64,000 nt of DNA from Puccinia triticina (GCF_026914185.1 NC_070571.1:4216001-4280000), one strand, 5' to 3'. Shown: positions 45,781 through 57,440, counted from the stretch's first letter. Translations and numbers: made by a program. The notes: a model not told the origin generated them from the letters alone.

Positions 45781-46524
45781 ACCGTGTAAAATGAGGTTGT
45801 TACTACCAGTTTGATGGTGTAAAGTACCAAGGATGGGCCAAGGTGACGTGATAATATCTGTAAAAGATAACACTCAATCAGTACACTTGGTACTGAGAGT
45901 CTTGCTCAATGAAGGCGCATCCAGATCAACACAAGGTGCTAATAGGCATCCAAGGAATAACTCACTTGGGTTTGTGGGTTTTACCTACAAAAGGTAAAGG
46001 GTAATCAAGAATCTATGGAGTTTCCTGAATTAAATGATGGTTGAGAATGAAGCCACTGTTTAACTGTTAGTATGTTAAAACTTGCTATAAAATATTCTAA
46101 GCAATAAACAGTCCATGAGGGGCTGTTTATATATTGAAGAGTGTCCAGGGAGAAAAGAATGGAAGCTCCCAATGACCAGTGGGGAACTGGGAGCGCTTCA
46201 CAGGACAGATCCTCTGAAGGATCAGTAATACAAATGATCTGTGCAGTGTAATGATCAGTAAGTGAGCTACTGGTCTCCCACTAGATCAGTAGTATCTGTA
46301 TTGTTGTATAATAACAGATCTTTGTTGATTACTTTCATTCCATTCAGTCTCCACTGAATAGAAAAACTTCATACACATTACCTCACTGCTTTGGCCAGCC
46401 TGTGGTACGTGTATGAATCAGAATTTTCACATGTAAAGGGAAATAAGGGCGTTACAAGGTTCTAATGAGTGATACCTTGTCTGGTACACATTACACGTGT
46501 ACTGTACGACCTAACTGGGGCGGG
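45781..46524. other. Unassigned A/T-rich spacer outside the DIRS-like element
   Basis: No gene or clear repeat boundary recognised. GTGTATGAATCAG and TACACGTGTACTGTACG palindromic bits occur near 46400-46508. Confidence 0.35.
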
Positions 46525-46736
46525 GTGAAAAAAGGTTTCCTGATCGGCGGGGTTGATAGGTAAGCTGAGATCGGCTAAATCCGGTGGAGTCGTGGTTCTG
46601 GGTTGGCTGCTGCAGGCCAGTACCGGTTGCTCCTTGACCAACTAGGTTTCAGCGCTTGACCGCTGCGAACTCATTTGCGGGGTGCCGCGCCTCCCCCGGG
46701 GGAGGCGCTGCTGATCAACCTCCGCCTGCGCTCTTT
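46525..46736. repeat. Inverted terminal repeat of the DIRS-like element (3' side)
   Basis: Mirrors 63793-64000. It includes the perfect palindrome CCTCCCCCGGGGGAGG at about 46690. Similarity stops at about GCGCTCTT, 46735. Confidence 0.85.
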
Positions 46737-47326
46737 GGTGCGCCTTTGCGCAGGGTGCCACCTCTCCCGTTAGCACTCCTGGACTTGACCCACCTACTGC
46801 TGCGCTGCCAGTAAGCGCACATCCAGTCTGCTGACACTCCCTAGGTGTCTACGTGGGCCAGGGATAAACCCATGGCCTCTGTTGGTACTGTTTATTTTGC
46901 TCAGCGTGTGCTGAATTCATGTGGGATTCCACTGTGATTCAGGTGACCCGGAAGTTTCTATTCTTCCTCCCCAAGCCACCTGGGTATGGGATAAGGGAAG
47001 AGCCTATTTTCTCCCTCCCCCTCCCCCTTTTTCCCTTCTCAGCCCTATAGGGCCTCTTGGGATTTGGGAGGGGTTGTAGGGAGTGGTAGAGTGTCCTCAC
47101 GCCTCCCTCAATGGGTAGTGTGATACAGCTCCCCCTTAGGAGCTCTTTAGCAGAAAGGTCTGAGCCCGTCCCACAACTCCAGGGGCCTGGAGCCAGCTCA
47201 GACCTAACCAACCCCTATCCCCTCTAACTGCCTTGTCTGAGGCTAGCCCTAACTCCAGGCTCTTATCTAACTGACATCTAGTTCTGCTTGTTATGGTATT
47301 ACTGTGAAATGCACTCAATTCCTAAC
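46737..47326. other. Non-coding 3' region of the DIRS-like element
   Basis: Between the RNase H stop and the terminal repeat. There is no recombinase or other domain in any frame. C/T-rich tract around 47005-47035. Confidence 0.45.
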
Positions 47327-48835
47327 CTAATCCATCTCGGTGACCTGTGTGATTAGCTCTTCCAGGTCCCTTGAGACTTCAATCCGCAATTGGTGCCTGT
47401 TTTGGTGGCCTTGCCGCACTCCCCTAGATAACGTGTCCGCCCGATTTTTGGCGGAGACCACCCGCTTTGCTACCAGGTTGATCTGATGTTCAATCAAGAT
47501 CTTCTGGATCTTCTTCCACTTGTTGTTGACGAGCTGGTCCTTTGATTTCCGTTTGAGGATTGTGCCCTCTGTTGTGGTGTTGTCTGTCCACACAATGAAG
47601 GTTTTGTTAATCAACAAACTAAAGCATGTATTTCTGGTAAGCAATTCTGACAAGGGAATACATGTGATGAAATAAAAATATAAAAATAGAAAATGTACCT
47701 AAAGGCAAAGGGGACAATTTAAAGAGACACAATAAGAACAAGGACACAGGACACAGGAGGACAAACAACTGGGAAAAAAAAGAAAGAGTCAATGATGTTG
47801 ACAGGGATGAGTCCAATGAGCCGTTAAGAACCTACAAGTCGTATGAGTGCAAATGGAGATTGGCAAAGAAGATCGGCGGATTTGTTGGAAAGAAGGGAAA
47901 ACCAAGAACTGAGAGTAATCAATGATCCGGATGCAAGTCTGAGGGTCTTGACGAAGGAATTGAGCAAAGAGGACTTGAGCGCACAGGAGATAGTATGATA
48001 TGATAACGTAGAAAGTAGGTTGATGATGATGGTGTTGACCAATGATGATGTCGAGAGTGGAGGAACAGAAGATAAGCTTTTATAATGATAGGCAGAATGT
48101 GATACTGCAGGTTCCCCGAGGGAAGGAAACAAAGACAATGGAAGGAAGAGTTTATATATGGATGGAGAGGTTCCAGCGGAGAATCTTGCTGGGAGAGATT
48201 TGAGGGATCTGAGCGTTGAAAATGATGTCATTGAGGTGCAAGCGTCTTGATGAGGTCATCAGGAGAAGTGAGACCGCTAGAGTCCTAGAGGGATGTCACA
48301 CGAATGTCAACAGGTTTTCCCTCCTCTTGTGCCAAGTTTCAGGAGCATCAGGAGGCCTAATCTAACCGCGACTGTCTCTAGTCGGGCAATTTTTTCCTCT
48401 TCTTTGTCCCCGTCAATCCCCTGGTCAAGAGCGTCCATTGATCTCAACCGGAATTGTGCCCAGCGTTTCCCTACTATTACCCCAATTCTGTAGCTAGTCG
48501 AGGTGTTGTCTATCCATCCTATTTCGGTGGGTTCTTGGCGCAGGATCAGTCTGGTGGGAGCGAATTTCTTGAGAGTTGTCAGCCACTCATGGAGGTCCTC
48601 CTTGGAGCCTTTCAAAATTGGCCGCCTCTTATGGACCCACTCCATTAGCCATTGATAGATTCCACACAGGAAGCACCTGAGTTGTGGTAGAATGTACGAC
48701 ACGTGGTTGAGGCGTCCTGCAATGACTTCTACCTTGTTGTATGAGAAACTTGTGCCAATCTCCAGGAAGTGTTGGACTTGCCTGATGTTTTTTGCTAGTT
48801 TTTCTTCAGGGAGTCGGACAGTTTTGTTGGAGCCA
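47327..48835 (-). pseudogene. DIRS-type RT C-terminus and RNase H, split by a solo LTR
   Basis: The minus strand from 48832 reads SNKTVRLPEEKLAKNIRQVQHFL, AGRLNHVSYILPQLRCFLCGIYQWL, then the RNase H beginning IGWIDNTSTSYRIGVIVGKRWAQF and IARLETVAVRLGLLMLLKLG. The solo LTR intervenes (47605-48312). The frame then continues TFIVWTDNTTTEGTI and ends with the conserved NRADTLSRG, stopping at 47327. RT-RNase H proteins of DIRS elements make cDNA from the element RNA. The first RNase H carboxylate (WIDNTST, usually WxDAS) is present. The piece is the direct continuation of the RT at 62411-61802. Confidence 0.85.
47600..48317. mobile_element. Solo LTR, 708 bp, with 5-bp target duplication GGTTT
   Basis: 47605-48312 begins TGTTAATCAACA and ends AATGTCAACA. 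It is flanked by GGTTT at 47600-47604 and 48313-48317. Removing it and one GGTTT restores the RNase H frame (GGK-TFIVWTDN on the minus strand). It is a different family from the 1165-bp solo LTR. The 135-codon minus-strand frame inside (47824-48231) is Ser/Leu-rich and probably spurious. Confidence 0.9.
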
Positions 48836-49720
48836 CACTGCATGAATTATCCCCTTGGACATGCTTGTCCGGCAAGAGCTCGGACGGGCATGTCCGACCA
48901 GTTGTCGGACATGGCCGTCCGAAGGGTGGTCGAGCCCACCCGTCGGATCAACCCATTCGAGCAGAAGTCGGACATTTCTGCTCAACGGGACCTCGAGCAG
49001 CTTGGCCCGACCACCCATCGGGCTTGTTTGACCGCTCTGCAGTCGGACAGCGCAGCCCGAGCTTCCCTCGGACTGGCTGGTCGGACCACATCGTCCGAGG
49101 AGATTTTGGACATGTCTGTCCGACCAGCTCCCACTGGTCGGACCTGTATGTCCGACAAGTTACCCAGTCGGACAGACCTGTCCGACAGGTTCACCGGTCG
49201 GACTAGCTTGTCCGACGGGTGTGAGTCCGACAAGTTTGACTCGTCGGACATCTCAACTCGACAGGTTCAACTCGTTGGACCAGAGATGTCCGACGAGTTA
49301 ATCAACCCCGCGTTGCCCAAGCCGCCAAGCTGGCAGCTGGTGGAAGCCCTCTCGGCGAGCTTGTTACGGGTATCCAGCTCGCCGAAAGGGCTTCCTCCCG
49401 GATAGCTGCCAGCTCGCCGAGAGGGCTTCCTCCCGGATAGCTGCCAGCTCGCCAAGAGGGCTTCCTCACGGATAGCTGCCAGCTCCGAGAGGGCTTCCTC
49501 CCGGATAGCTGCCAGCTCGCCGAGAGGGCTTCCTCCCGGATAGCTGCCAGCTCGCCGAGAGGGCTTCCTCCCGGATAGCTGCCAGCTCGCCGAGAGGGCT
49601 TCCTCCCAGATAGCTGCCAGTTTGCCAAGAGGAAACTCTCCCGGCTAGCTGGAGTGAGCTGGTTACAGCGAGATGATTTCCTCGCGGCGAGCCGGATACC
49701 TGTATCCAGCTCGCCGGGAT
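48836..49720. repeat. Left terminal inverted repeat of the CACTG element
   Basis: 48836-49310 consists of TGTCCGAC/GTCGGACA motifs in both orientations. 49340-49620 is about eight copies of a 35-bp unit (CCGAGAGGGCTTCCTCCCGG). Then a unique end CTGGTTACAGCGAGATGATT to 49720. ORFs here (48692-49405) are artefacts that also appear mirrored in the other TIR. Confidence 0.85.
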
Positions 49721-50281
49721 AATTTCCTCGCGTTGAGCTGGTTCCGGGTATCCAGCTCGCCAAGAGGTTTTCCCCCCGGCTAGGTGATTCCTTTGTCCCC
49801 TGCATTGATTGGGTGATTTTATCCCGACCATCTTAGTTTGATGCTCTTCTGTCTGGTCTTTGCCGGATTGGCAGCCAGTTGCGTCTTCCTTGGAAGGAAT
49901 CCTTTGCTCTGAACTATTTCCATGTACACCCTCTTTGCCGCTTCTTTTTTCCTTGCCTTGGCTTTCGCTATTCGTGTGGGGATATCAAACTCTTCAAATC
50001 CTAGAAAATCTACCTACATTCCTGAATCTCTTTTTCTCATTTTTGGACAGTTTTCTATTGTAAGTTATTTTCCTTTCTGCACTGCCCTCTTTTGTTAATG
50101 TGGTTGATCTAATCCCCTCTCAACCATGATTAGTTGGATGTTTGGGCGATGCTGATGCAAGACAAGCTAATAGACTTTTACGACAATGTGAGTCATGCCT
50201 AACAACTCTGACCCTTGTTCCTATAGTATGCAGGACCCCTTCCCCAAGACAAGATGAGGCAAGCCGTTCTAATACATTTAT
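49721..50281. other. Interior spacer of the CACTG element, no gene seen
   Basis: Short continuation of GAGCTGG-type repeats to about 49770, then ordinary sequence without a recognisable gene (a 67-codon frame at 49860-50063 is Leu/Ser/Phe-rich and unsupported). Confidence 0.35.
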
Positions 50282-50965
50282 ATTTTGTAATCAGTGGTTT
50301 ACACTTTGTAAACTGTGGTTTACACCTTGTAAACTGTGGTTTACACCTTGTAAACTGTGGTTTACACCTTGTAAACTGTGGTTTACACCTTGTAAACTGT
50401 GGTTTACACCTTGTAAACTGTGGTTTACACCTTGTAAACTGTGGTTTACACCTTGTAAACTGTGGTTTACACCTTGTAAACTGTGGTTTACACCTTGTAA
50501 ACTGTGGTTTACACATTGTAAACTGTGGTTTACACCTTGTAAACTGTGGTTTACACCTTTTAAACTATGATTGACACCTTGCAAACTGTGGTTTACATCT
50601 TTTAAACCTGTGGTTTACATCTTGTAAACCTGTGGTTTACATCTTATAAACCTGTGGTTTACATCTTATAAACCTGTGGTTTACATCTTGTAAACCTGTG
50701 GTTTACATCTTTATAAACCTGTGGTTTACATCTTGTAAACCTGTGGTTTACATCTTTATAAACCTGTGGTTTACATCTTGTAAACCTGTGGTTTACATCT
50801 TCTAAACCTGTGGTTTACATCTTATAAAGCTGTGGTTTACATCTTGTAAACCTGTGGTTTACATCTTGTAAAACTGTGGTTTACATCTTGTAAACCTGTG
50901 GTTTACATCTTATAAACCTGTGGTTTATATCTTGTAAACTTGTGGTTTATCTAAGTTTCAATAAA
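50282..50965. repeat. Inverted-repeat tandem array, 21/22-bp units (array 1)
   Basis: About 14 copies of a 21-bp unit (GTTTACA-CCT-TGTAAAC plus TGTG) followed by about 16 copies of a 22-bp variant (GTTTACA-TCT-TGTAAAC plus CTGTG). Each unit is a 7-bp perfect inverted repeat around 3 bp. Related arrays lie at 56860-57440 (opposite orientation) and 58460-59490. Confidence 0.9.
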
Positions 50966-51279
50966 ACAGTGATTTACGGAAATTTTTATCATGGTTTCAC
51001 CCGGTTCTTTTCCCTTTCTAACAGTTTGGTGTAATAAAGGTTTTCAAGCCACCTGTTATTTTGGAATTATCCGTAAGACTGGAGCAAGTCCCGCTAACCA
51101 GTCAGAAGCCCCCATTGTAACAGGCGGCTCCGGCAGCATAATAATGTCAAGATCCGGAGCCACGAGGGAAACATGTGACCTGCATGGCAAACAGCCTTAT
51201 ATATTCTTTTGTAATTTGTTTTTTTCATCCTCAGCGTACCCTCCGAACAACTTTACACACTCATACTCAACTCCCTACA
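50966..51279. other. Spacer, no gene seen
   Basis: Ordinary composition. A frame from 50991 (SPANQSEAPIVTGGSGSI) has no recognisable domain. Confidence 0.3.
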
Positions 51280-51560
51280 GAACTGGAACATTCCCAAGTC
51301 ACGCGGCCCCCTCGTTGGGCACGGATTACAATGATTTGAGACGTTTTGCCCTTGACCCGGGCACATCCCTTGCACGCCATTCCCTGTTTGTTCATAATTA
51401 CCAAACCGGAAACTTCCCGACACGCGCCCCCTCCTTGGGCACGGATGACAATTACTGAGATGTTTTCCCCTTGAACCCGGCACACCCCTTCCACGCCACT
51501 CCCTCTTTGGTTACAACTCACAATCATCAAGATGTTTTGCCCTGAACCCAGGCACAGCCT
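51280..51560. repeat. Degenerate ~125-bp direct repeat, 2.5 copies
   Basis: Recurring blocks CTTGGGCACGGAT, GAGA(T/C)GTTTTGCCC, CGCCATTCCCTCTTTG-like segments spaced about 125 bp apart. Confidence 0.6.
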
Positions 51561-52625
51561 CCTTCCAACTCAATGGATTATTCAGCGCGAAATTTTTTGG
51601 TGTTTCATTGTCTTTTCCTTGGAATTGTCAGTACTTACCTTGTGATGTTTCTTTTTCCGGTTTAAATTCATACAAACCCGCATTCGAAATCAAATTTCCC
51701 TACAAGGGCGACCCTTACTCGTCTAAGGTCTTCCTTGTGGAACACTTTCCTATCCCTTGCGCCTCGTTGTGGTGGCCGTTTGGTGCGGGGCGCCAAAGTG
51801 TCTGGTAAGGTTCGGGCGCGCGGCTGCGGCGGGGCATGAGGGCTCCGCAGGCGGTTTGGGCGGCGCAGGATCTTCAAGCGGCGGAGGCGCAGCGCATAGG
51901 CTGGGCGCGGAGCGTGCGGTCAGAGGCGGCGGAGCTGCGGCGTGCGGAGCGGAGCGGACTTGCTGAGTCCAGGCATTCCAGCGCGGACTATCTAGAACGA
52001 CGCAGCGATTGGGGGAAGCCGTGGCAGCTGAAGCGAGTTACGTCAGTGGACGTAGCTGGGGTGGAGGCGGCGTGTGGGATCCCAACACCGGAGGCTAGAC
52101 AGGGGCGTGGATGATGGATGATTGGAGGTTGGGCGGCTGTCTACGGCGATCAGTGGAGGCGCAAATGACGACATGGGAGCAGAGGCATGCGGCGTGCGTG
52201 AGATGGGAGGAGGATTTCTATTTGTTATTTCCTTTTCTATTGGTTTATGACATGTGGCGGAGTTTTCTCATGGTTTATTTTTCTATGGTGGAGCGATGGA
52301 GAGTTGTTGATATGGGAGGGGGAGGGGGAATCTTTCCCTCACGGACCTTGGAGGGGATTTTTATTATTATGGGATGGCGGATTCTTACTTTACTTTACTG
52401 GGCGGATTTTTGATTGCGGAGGAGTTTTTTTATTACGGTTATCTTATTCTTTACGGAACGTTGAGCGGAGTTGTTCAGGAGCGTTACTTTACCGTTTTAG
52501 ATGGACCTTTATTATTATGATTACTTTATGGTTACTTTAAGCCTGCGGAGCTATCTTGATGCTTTTATTACGCGGAGTTCGGAGTTTCCCTTGACTACTT
52601 GGGATTATCTTGCGTAGAAGAAGGC
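51561..52625. other. GC-rich island (about 51750-52150), no firm gene
   Basis: Base composition jumps to G-rich GCGGCGG/GGCGCAG between about 51780 and 52150. The plus-strand frame 51836-52114 is Ala/Arg/Glu-rich (QAAEAQRIGWARSVRSEAAELRRAERSG) and could be coiled coil, but it lacks domain evidence. It is followed by an LTR-like start at 52626. Confidence 0.4.
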
Positions 52626-53780
52626 TGTCAGCCTACGTGATGCCAAGGATATTATCCTTCTAGCTACACGTGGTGCAAAGCAAAAGATTAGAGTTATAAA
52701 ACTCTAAGACAAGGCTATCAGGGTTAATTCCAACGTAATTGTTGGGAATTATGGCGTAAGAATAAGGCAATTTGGGCCAATTTGGGCCAATTTGACGTAA
52801 TAAAATGAATATAATTAATTTTAAGAGGGGCCTGATAAATCAGGGGTATTTAATCCCTCTAGAATGAAGAACTGGGGCCTGTAAACAGGGGTGTTTCAAA
52901 TCCCAGAAAGAAATAGCAGAGAATCTCAAGAGAAGGGGCTTAAACTTACTAGTATAAGACCCTAGGGGCACTTGAGGTTCTTCAGGCGTGAATTTGGGCA
53001 GTTGGAGGCGCTCAGAAGAGGTAATATTGAGGGCAGGGTGGTTACTGGACAGCTTCAGGGCGGAAATTGGGGCTAAAAATCACAAAAGTAGGTATTTTAC
53101 CTGGCAAATCACAGGCTAAGGAGGCTGTTGAAGGCGGGTAAAATTCTAGTAGGTAATGTAAAGCTGGGGAATCTACTTTTGGGCGGAGAAAGGGCCCTTT
53201 TTATAGCCTAGGCAGGCCTCCAGGGGCGCCCAGGGGACAGGGGGACACTTGTGGGTGCATTCTGAGGCAATTTGGTTGCGCTAGAAGGCGCTGTAGGTCG
53301 TGAAACATTGGGGATTGGATACAAGGGTTGCCAAGAGCCTTTTACAGAGGTTCTGCGTGTTTTTACACATGCCTTACACGTCATGGGGGCTGGTTTGGGG
53401 GTTCTGTGACGCTCATTTCCGTGGAAATGTGCCACAGAAGGTACTAGAACTGGCTTCTGTGTACTTGTACACGTGCAAGCAGTGCTTCATACATGTTCTG
53501 GAGGCGCTTATTAAGTGCTCCAGTTCATTTGACCCCTTCTACATATTTACTACAGTTGTAATTTACACGTAGTGAGGCTTGGGAGAAGGTGGGGCGCTTT
53601 CTAGTGTCACCTGTGCATGTTGCAAGAGCCTTTTTCCATCTAGAATGTTTTGATATTGAATGACGTGTTAATTACATCTTGTTTGGTGATTAATTACATG
53701 TGTACAAGACATATAACACATGTAATATTGCTATTGGGGCGTAATCTAGCCCATTCTTACTTACTGGTAAGCTGAGCACT
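52626..53780 (+). repeat. LTR of the TGTCAG family, diverged
   Basis: Starts TGTCAGCCTACGTGATGCC and shares CTTCTAGCTACAC, GGGTATTTAATCCCTC and GGGGCCTG...CAGGGGTGTT with the LTRs at 39454 and 36313. The likely end is near GTAAGCTGAGCA (about 53778), giving ~1150 bp, close to the 1165-bp solo LTR. No convincing target duplication was found. Confidence 0.6.
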
Positions 53781-54040
53781 TTGGTTGCGTGCTAGTTTAT
53801 GCATTATGCATATATGTACACTAGGAGCGCGGGCTTGAGCTCTAGGCAACAGAGCACGCGGGCTTGGGTGCGCCACGCAACAAACAAAGCCATCTTTTAA
53901 ACTATACACAACACCTCAGTTACGTCACTGAAAATGGGGGTAAGTATATGTACTTATATGTATATGTGCATACAAGTGCATCCACGCGGGGCGTGATGAA
54001 CTTGCGCAAACTTTGAAATTAGTTTACACAAGGAAGGGAT

Positions 54041-54800
54041 AATAATTTGGACTTACTTCGCGCACTGCAAAAAACACTTCGCGCACTGCACAGTGCGCGG
54101 ATTCCCAAACACTTCGCGCACTGCGGGTAAACTACGCAAATTTTTGGAGATTTTTCTTGACAAATCAATAGACAGGCTTCTCATTGGACTCTCTGAATTT
54201 TTTGGAAGTTTTTCAAAGCATTCTTCTATGTTTAAAAGAATCATTAAAAACCAGAAGAAATGTAGGATTTGGGCGCCTAAAAAACAAGGTTCCCATAGAC
54301 CAAAAATTCTGAATCATTTTTTGAGTAATGTAACATGTAAGAACAGCTACTTCAAAAAATTTCAGCCACTGTGTGCAAGCATACAGGTCTGAAAAATAAG
54401 AAACTTGACCACATATTAGCACATTGCATCCAAATTATCCTCATTTTTCAGACCTGTATGCTTGCACGAAGTGGCTGAAAAGCTTTGAAGTAGCTGCTCT
54501 TACATGTTTCATTACTCAAAAAATTATTTGAATTTTTTGGGCTATGGGAACCTTGTTTCTTAGGCGCCCAAATCCTACATTTCTTCTGGTTTTTAATGAT
54601 TTTTTTAAACATAGAAGAGTGCTTTGAAAAACTTCCAAAAAATTCAGAGAGGCCCATTAGAAGCCTTTCTATTGATTTTTCAAGAAAAACCTCCAAAAAG
54701 TTGCGTAGTTTACCCGCAGTGCGCGAAGTGTTTGGGAATCCGCGCACTGTGCAGTGCGCGAAGTGTTTTTCGCAGTGCGCAAAGTAAGTCCGAATTATTT
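54041..54800. mobile_element. Foldback/MITE-like element, ~760 bp
   Basis: Two ~370-bp arms (54041-54412 and 54430-54800) are inverted copies about 90% identical. The ends read AATAATTTGGACTTAC and GTAAGTCCGAATTATT. The outer part has GCGCACTGCACAGTGCGCG palindromes. Both arms carry a mirrored 99-codon frame (starting MRGFPNTSRTAGKLR), but substitutions between them are mostly amino-acid-changing, so no coding constraint is evident. Confidence 0.85.
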
Positions 54801-55650
54801 ATATATGTATTTAATGTTTTTGCATAGTTTTACATATGTAAGAGTAATAATGTCTCTTTCATATGTAAAACTACTTTTTATATTTTTATTTGTCACGGTG
54901 GCTCTGCCATAGTAGCCAGCTGAAAAAGGCTCCACCGGACATTTTGTCATGGTAGGACCAGTTCTGACTACCACATTGTGTATCCACGTTCACTCGACCA
55001 TTCCTATTTTCCGCCTCATTTGATTAACAGAATCACAGGAGAATTTGGAAGATGATACTGTCATTCAGGATTCAGGGACAAGGGTTTGGAATCTCACCCC
55101 TCGTCTTTTACCGCGCCCTTTTGTAAAAGGGGTTTCTTCTCAGCTCAACCCTTCGGAAGAGTGGCTTCAATTTTTGCGGTTCCTTGGCTCAATGGGTGGT
55201 CTCTTGTCACAACATTTTGACAAAGGGTCTTCTTCTCAACGCACCCTTGAGAAAAAAAGTGGACAGTTTCATGAGTGATTCATTGAATGGGTTATTCGCC
55301 TGCGCTGCTTACCGCGCCCTTTCGCCAAAGGTTTTTATTCTCAGCTTGACCCTTCAGAAGAGTGGCTTCAACCTTCGCGGTTGTTAGGTTCAATGGGTGG
55401 TCTGAAGTCCCACCATATGGAAAAAATAAGGTTTCCAGGTTCTTGAGTGATCTGATGAATGGGTTTTTTGCCTGCACTGTACACTATCAATTTTTTTTCC
55501 ACGTTTTCTATAAATAAGAACTTTCCGCGCTTGACTTTTCTCTCACACCGAGTTGATCCTGTTGACCCACAAATAAATTTAAACATCTTCATAAAACCTC
55601 CATGTAAGAATCAGTACCACTTTTCCAAATTCCTTCTTGAATTTTCAACA
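54801..55650. other. Spacer with a two-copy ~200-bp direct repeat
   Basis: Blocks CCGCGCCCTTT, TCTCAGCT(C/T)GACCCTTC, GAAGAGTGGCTTCAA and TCAATGGGTGGTCT recur at about 55110-55200 and 55313-55405. A possible promoter tract lies upstream of the gene at 55651 (CTATAAATAAG at about 55509). Confidence 0.5.
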
Positions 55651-56165
55651 ATGTCAACTCCAAGACCATCAAACCATCCAAACATTGTCTCTGGACACTT
55701 TGAAGCCACAGCTGATGTATACATATTTCTCAAAACTGTTGGTCTATTGTGATGCTTATGCCTTTTTGTTAGTCCAAACTTGATGTATTCCGCGGCAACC
55801 AATACGGCTTGGTGACTACTGGCACTTTCTTCCAATTTTCCGGAGTCGCAGGCAAGAAGGAAATAGATTTCAAAGTCAAACTCATGGCAAATACGGCAAT
55901 CAAAAACGCCCTTGAGGAGGGCATTCTGTATTCTCTGATTGGAGGGCAAATGATTTTCCTTAACAATGGCAGTACTCCAACTATCACATATACACAGGAC
56001 TCAATAATGTGCATTGTTAAGGAATCTGACCTCACCCTTGATTTTACCAATCAAACTGGGATTGTCAAACTTGGTGTAATTGTTGAAAAGTCCAAGATAC
56101 CAAGCCCACACGTGGGAGAGGATAACCAACTCAAGTTTAATTCCTCAAACTATACCTTGTTTTGA
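55651..56165 (+). CDS. Intact two-exon hypothetical protein (152 aa), cargo of the CACTG element
   Basis: Exon 1 is 55651-55716 (MSTPRPSNHPNIVSGHFEATAD), intron 55717-55772 (GTATAC...GTTAG, 56 nt), exon 2 55773-56165 ending TGA. The phase is 0 and the frame is open. The product is beta-rich with hydrophobic strands (YGLVTTGTFFQFSGV, SLIGGQMIFLNNGS, TYTQDSIMCIV, GIVKLGVIVEKS). It resembles a small OB-fold or beta-sandwich domain in outline only. I do not recognise the family. A TATA-like CTATAAATAAG lies ~140 bp upstream. It is one of the few unbroken multi-exon genes in the window and sits inside a large DNA transposon, so it may be captured host sequence or an element-encoded accessory protein. 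Confidence 0.6.
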
Positions 56166-56349
56166 GTTTGAACTCAACAACGACACAACCGTAATCTCAG
56201 GCTTTACTCATCCGCAAATTTTATGTTACATACATAATCAAAAATTGTGAGATGCGCCCTCATGTATCAGATAATTTATATGCAGGAGTGAGGGTGCAAC
56301 TCAAAGGGTTGTTGGAGGGGTTTGACTCAAACACAGCTAGATTGATAAT

Positions 56350-56512
56350 GAAGGTGTGCATTTCTTGCTCCTAAGGCAAGGCAATGGCTCCTAAGCCAAG
56401 GCAATGGCTCCTAAGCCAAGGCAATGGCTCCTAAGCCAAGGCAATGGCTCCTAAGCCAAGGCAATGGCTCCTAAGCCAAGGCAATGGCTTCTAAGCCAAG
56501 GCAATGATAGCT
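56350..56512. repeat. 20-bp tandem array, about eight copies
   Basis: Nearly perfect repeats of CTCCTAAGCCAAGGCAATGG starting after CATTTCTTG, ending in a GATAGC variant. Two terminal units carry single substitutions. Confidence 0.9.
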
Positions 56513-56857
56513 AATTCAGCAGTTTTTCAGGTGACATCTGGTGTTTTTGTCCCAAATGGGTACCCTTCTGCTTGTCCATCCATCTCACATATCCCTCTAT
56601 GAAAAAAAGAATCCCATTTTGTTTTCTTCTCACTCCCTTAGTTGACAGATGGAACAATTTATCATTTTCTTGACGTCTTCCTATATTCTTAAACTTTTAC
56701 CTTTTCTTATTTTTCCAAAGTGTGATATATATTACTCCTTGCGGACTATTTTTGAGTAGCTATGAGGGAACTTGGAAGAAAAGTTTCAATTCAACTTGCA
56801 ATTCACCATGGTCTGTGACGAGCGGCGGCGCAGCCGCCTTGAAAGTCTAGTATCTTG

Positions 56858-57440
56858 TAAAAATGTGGTTTACACCTTGTAAACTGTGGTCTAAACCTTG
56901 TAAACTGTGGTTTAAACTTTGTAAACTGTGGCTTACACCTTGTAAATTTACAAGATTACAAGATGTAAACCACAAGTTTGCGAGATGTCAACCACAAGCT
57001 CACAAGATGCAAACCGTGAGTTTACAATATTTAAACCACAGGTTTACAAGATGTAAACCACAGGTTTACAAGATGTAAACCACAGGTTTACAAGATGTAA
57101 ACCACAGGTTTACAAGATGTAAACCACAGGTTTACAAGATGTAAACCACAGGTTTACAAGATGTAAACCACAGGTTTACAAGATGTAAACCACAGGTTTA
57201 CAAGATGTAAACCACAGGTTTACAAGATGTAAACCACAGGTTTACAAGATGTAAACCACAGGTTTACAAGATGTAAACCACAGGTTTACAAGATGTAAAC
57301 CACAGGTTTACAAGATGTAAACCACAGGTTTACAAGATGTAAACCACAGGTTTACAAGATGTAAACCACAGGTTTACAAGATGTAAACCACAGGTTTACA
57401 AGATGTAAACCACAGGTTTACAGGTTTACAAGATGTAAAC
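56858..57440. repeat. Inverted-repeat tandem array, opposite orientation (array 2)
   Basis: Starts with four forward units (GTTTACACCTTGTAAACTG). After a switch near 56945 there are ~20 near-identical copies of the reverse-complement 22-bp unit (GTTTACA-AGA-TGTAAAC plus CACAG). Homogeneity is much higher than in arrays 1 and 3. Confidence 0.9.

Noticed and set aside
47824..48231. 135-codon minus-strand ORF
   Set aside because: It lies inside the 708-bp solo LTR delimited by GGTTT duplications. It is Ser/Leu low-complexity with no domain.
48692..49831. ORFs of 167-237 codons in the left TIR and their mirror at 60968-61810
   Set aside because: They are read-through of subterminal and 35-bp repeats of the CACTG element, present on both strands.
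50142..50584. Trp/Leu/Lys-rich repeat ORFs
   Set aside because: Produced by the 21-bp inverted-repeat array, open in several frames on both strands.
50282..50965. CRISPR-like palindromic repeat array
   Set aside because: There are no variable spacers between the 21/22-bp units and no cas genes. The context is a fungal transposon.
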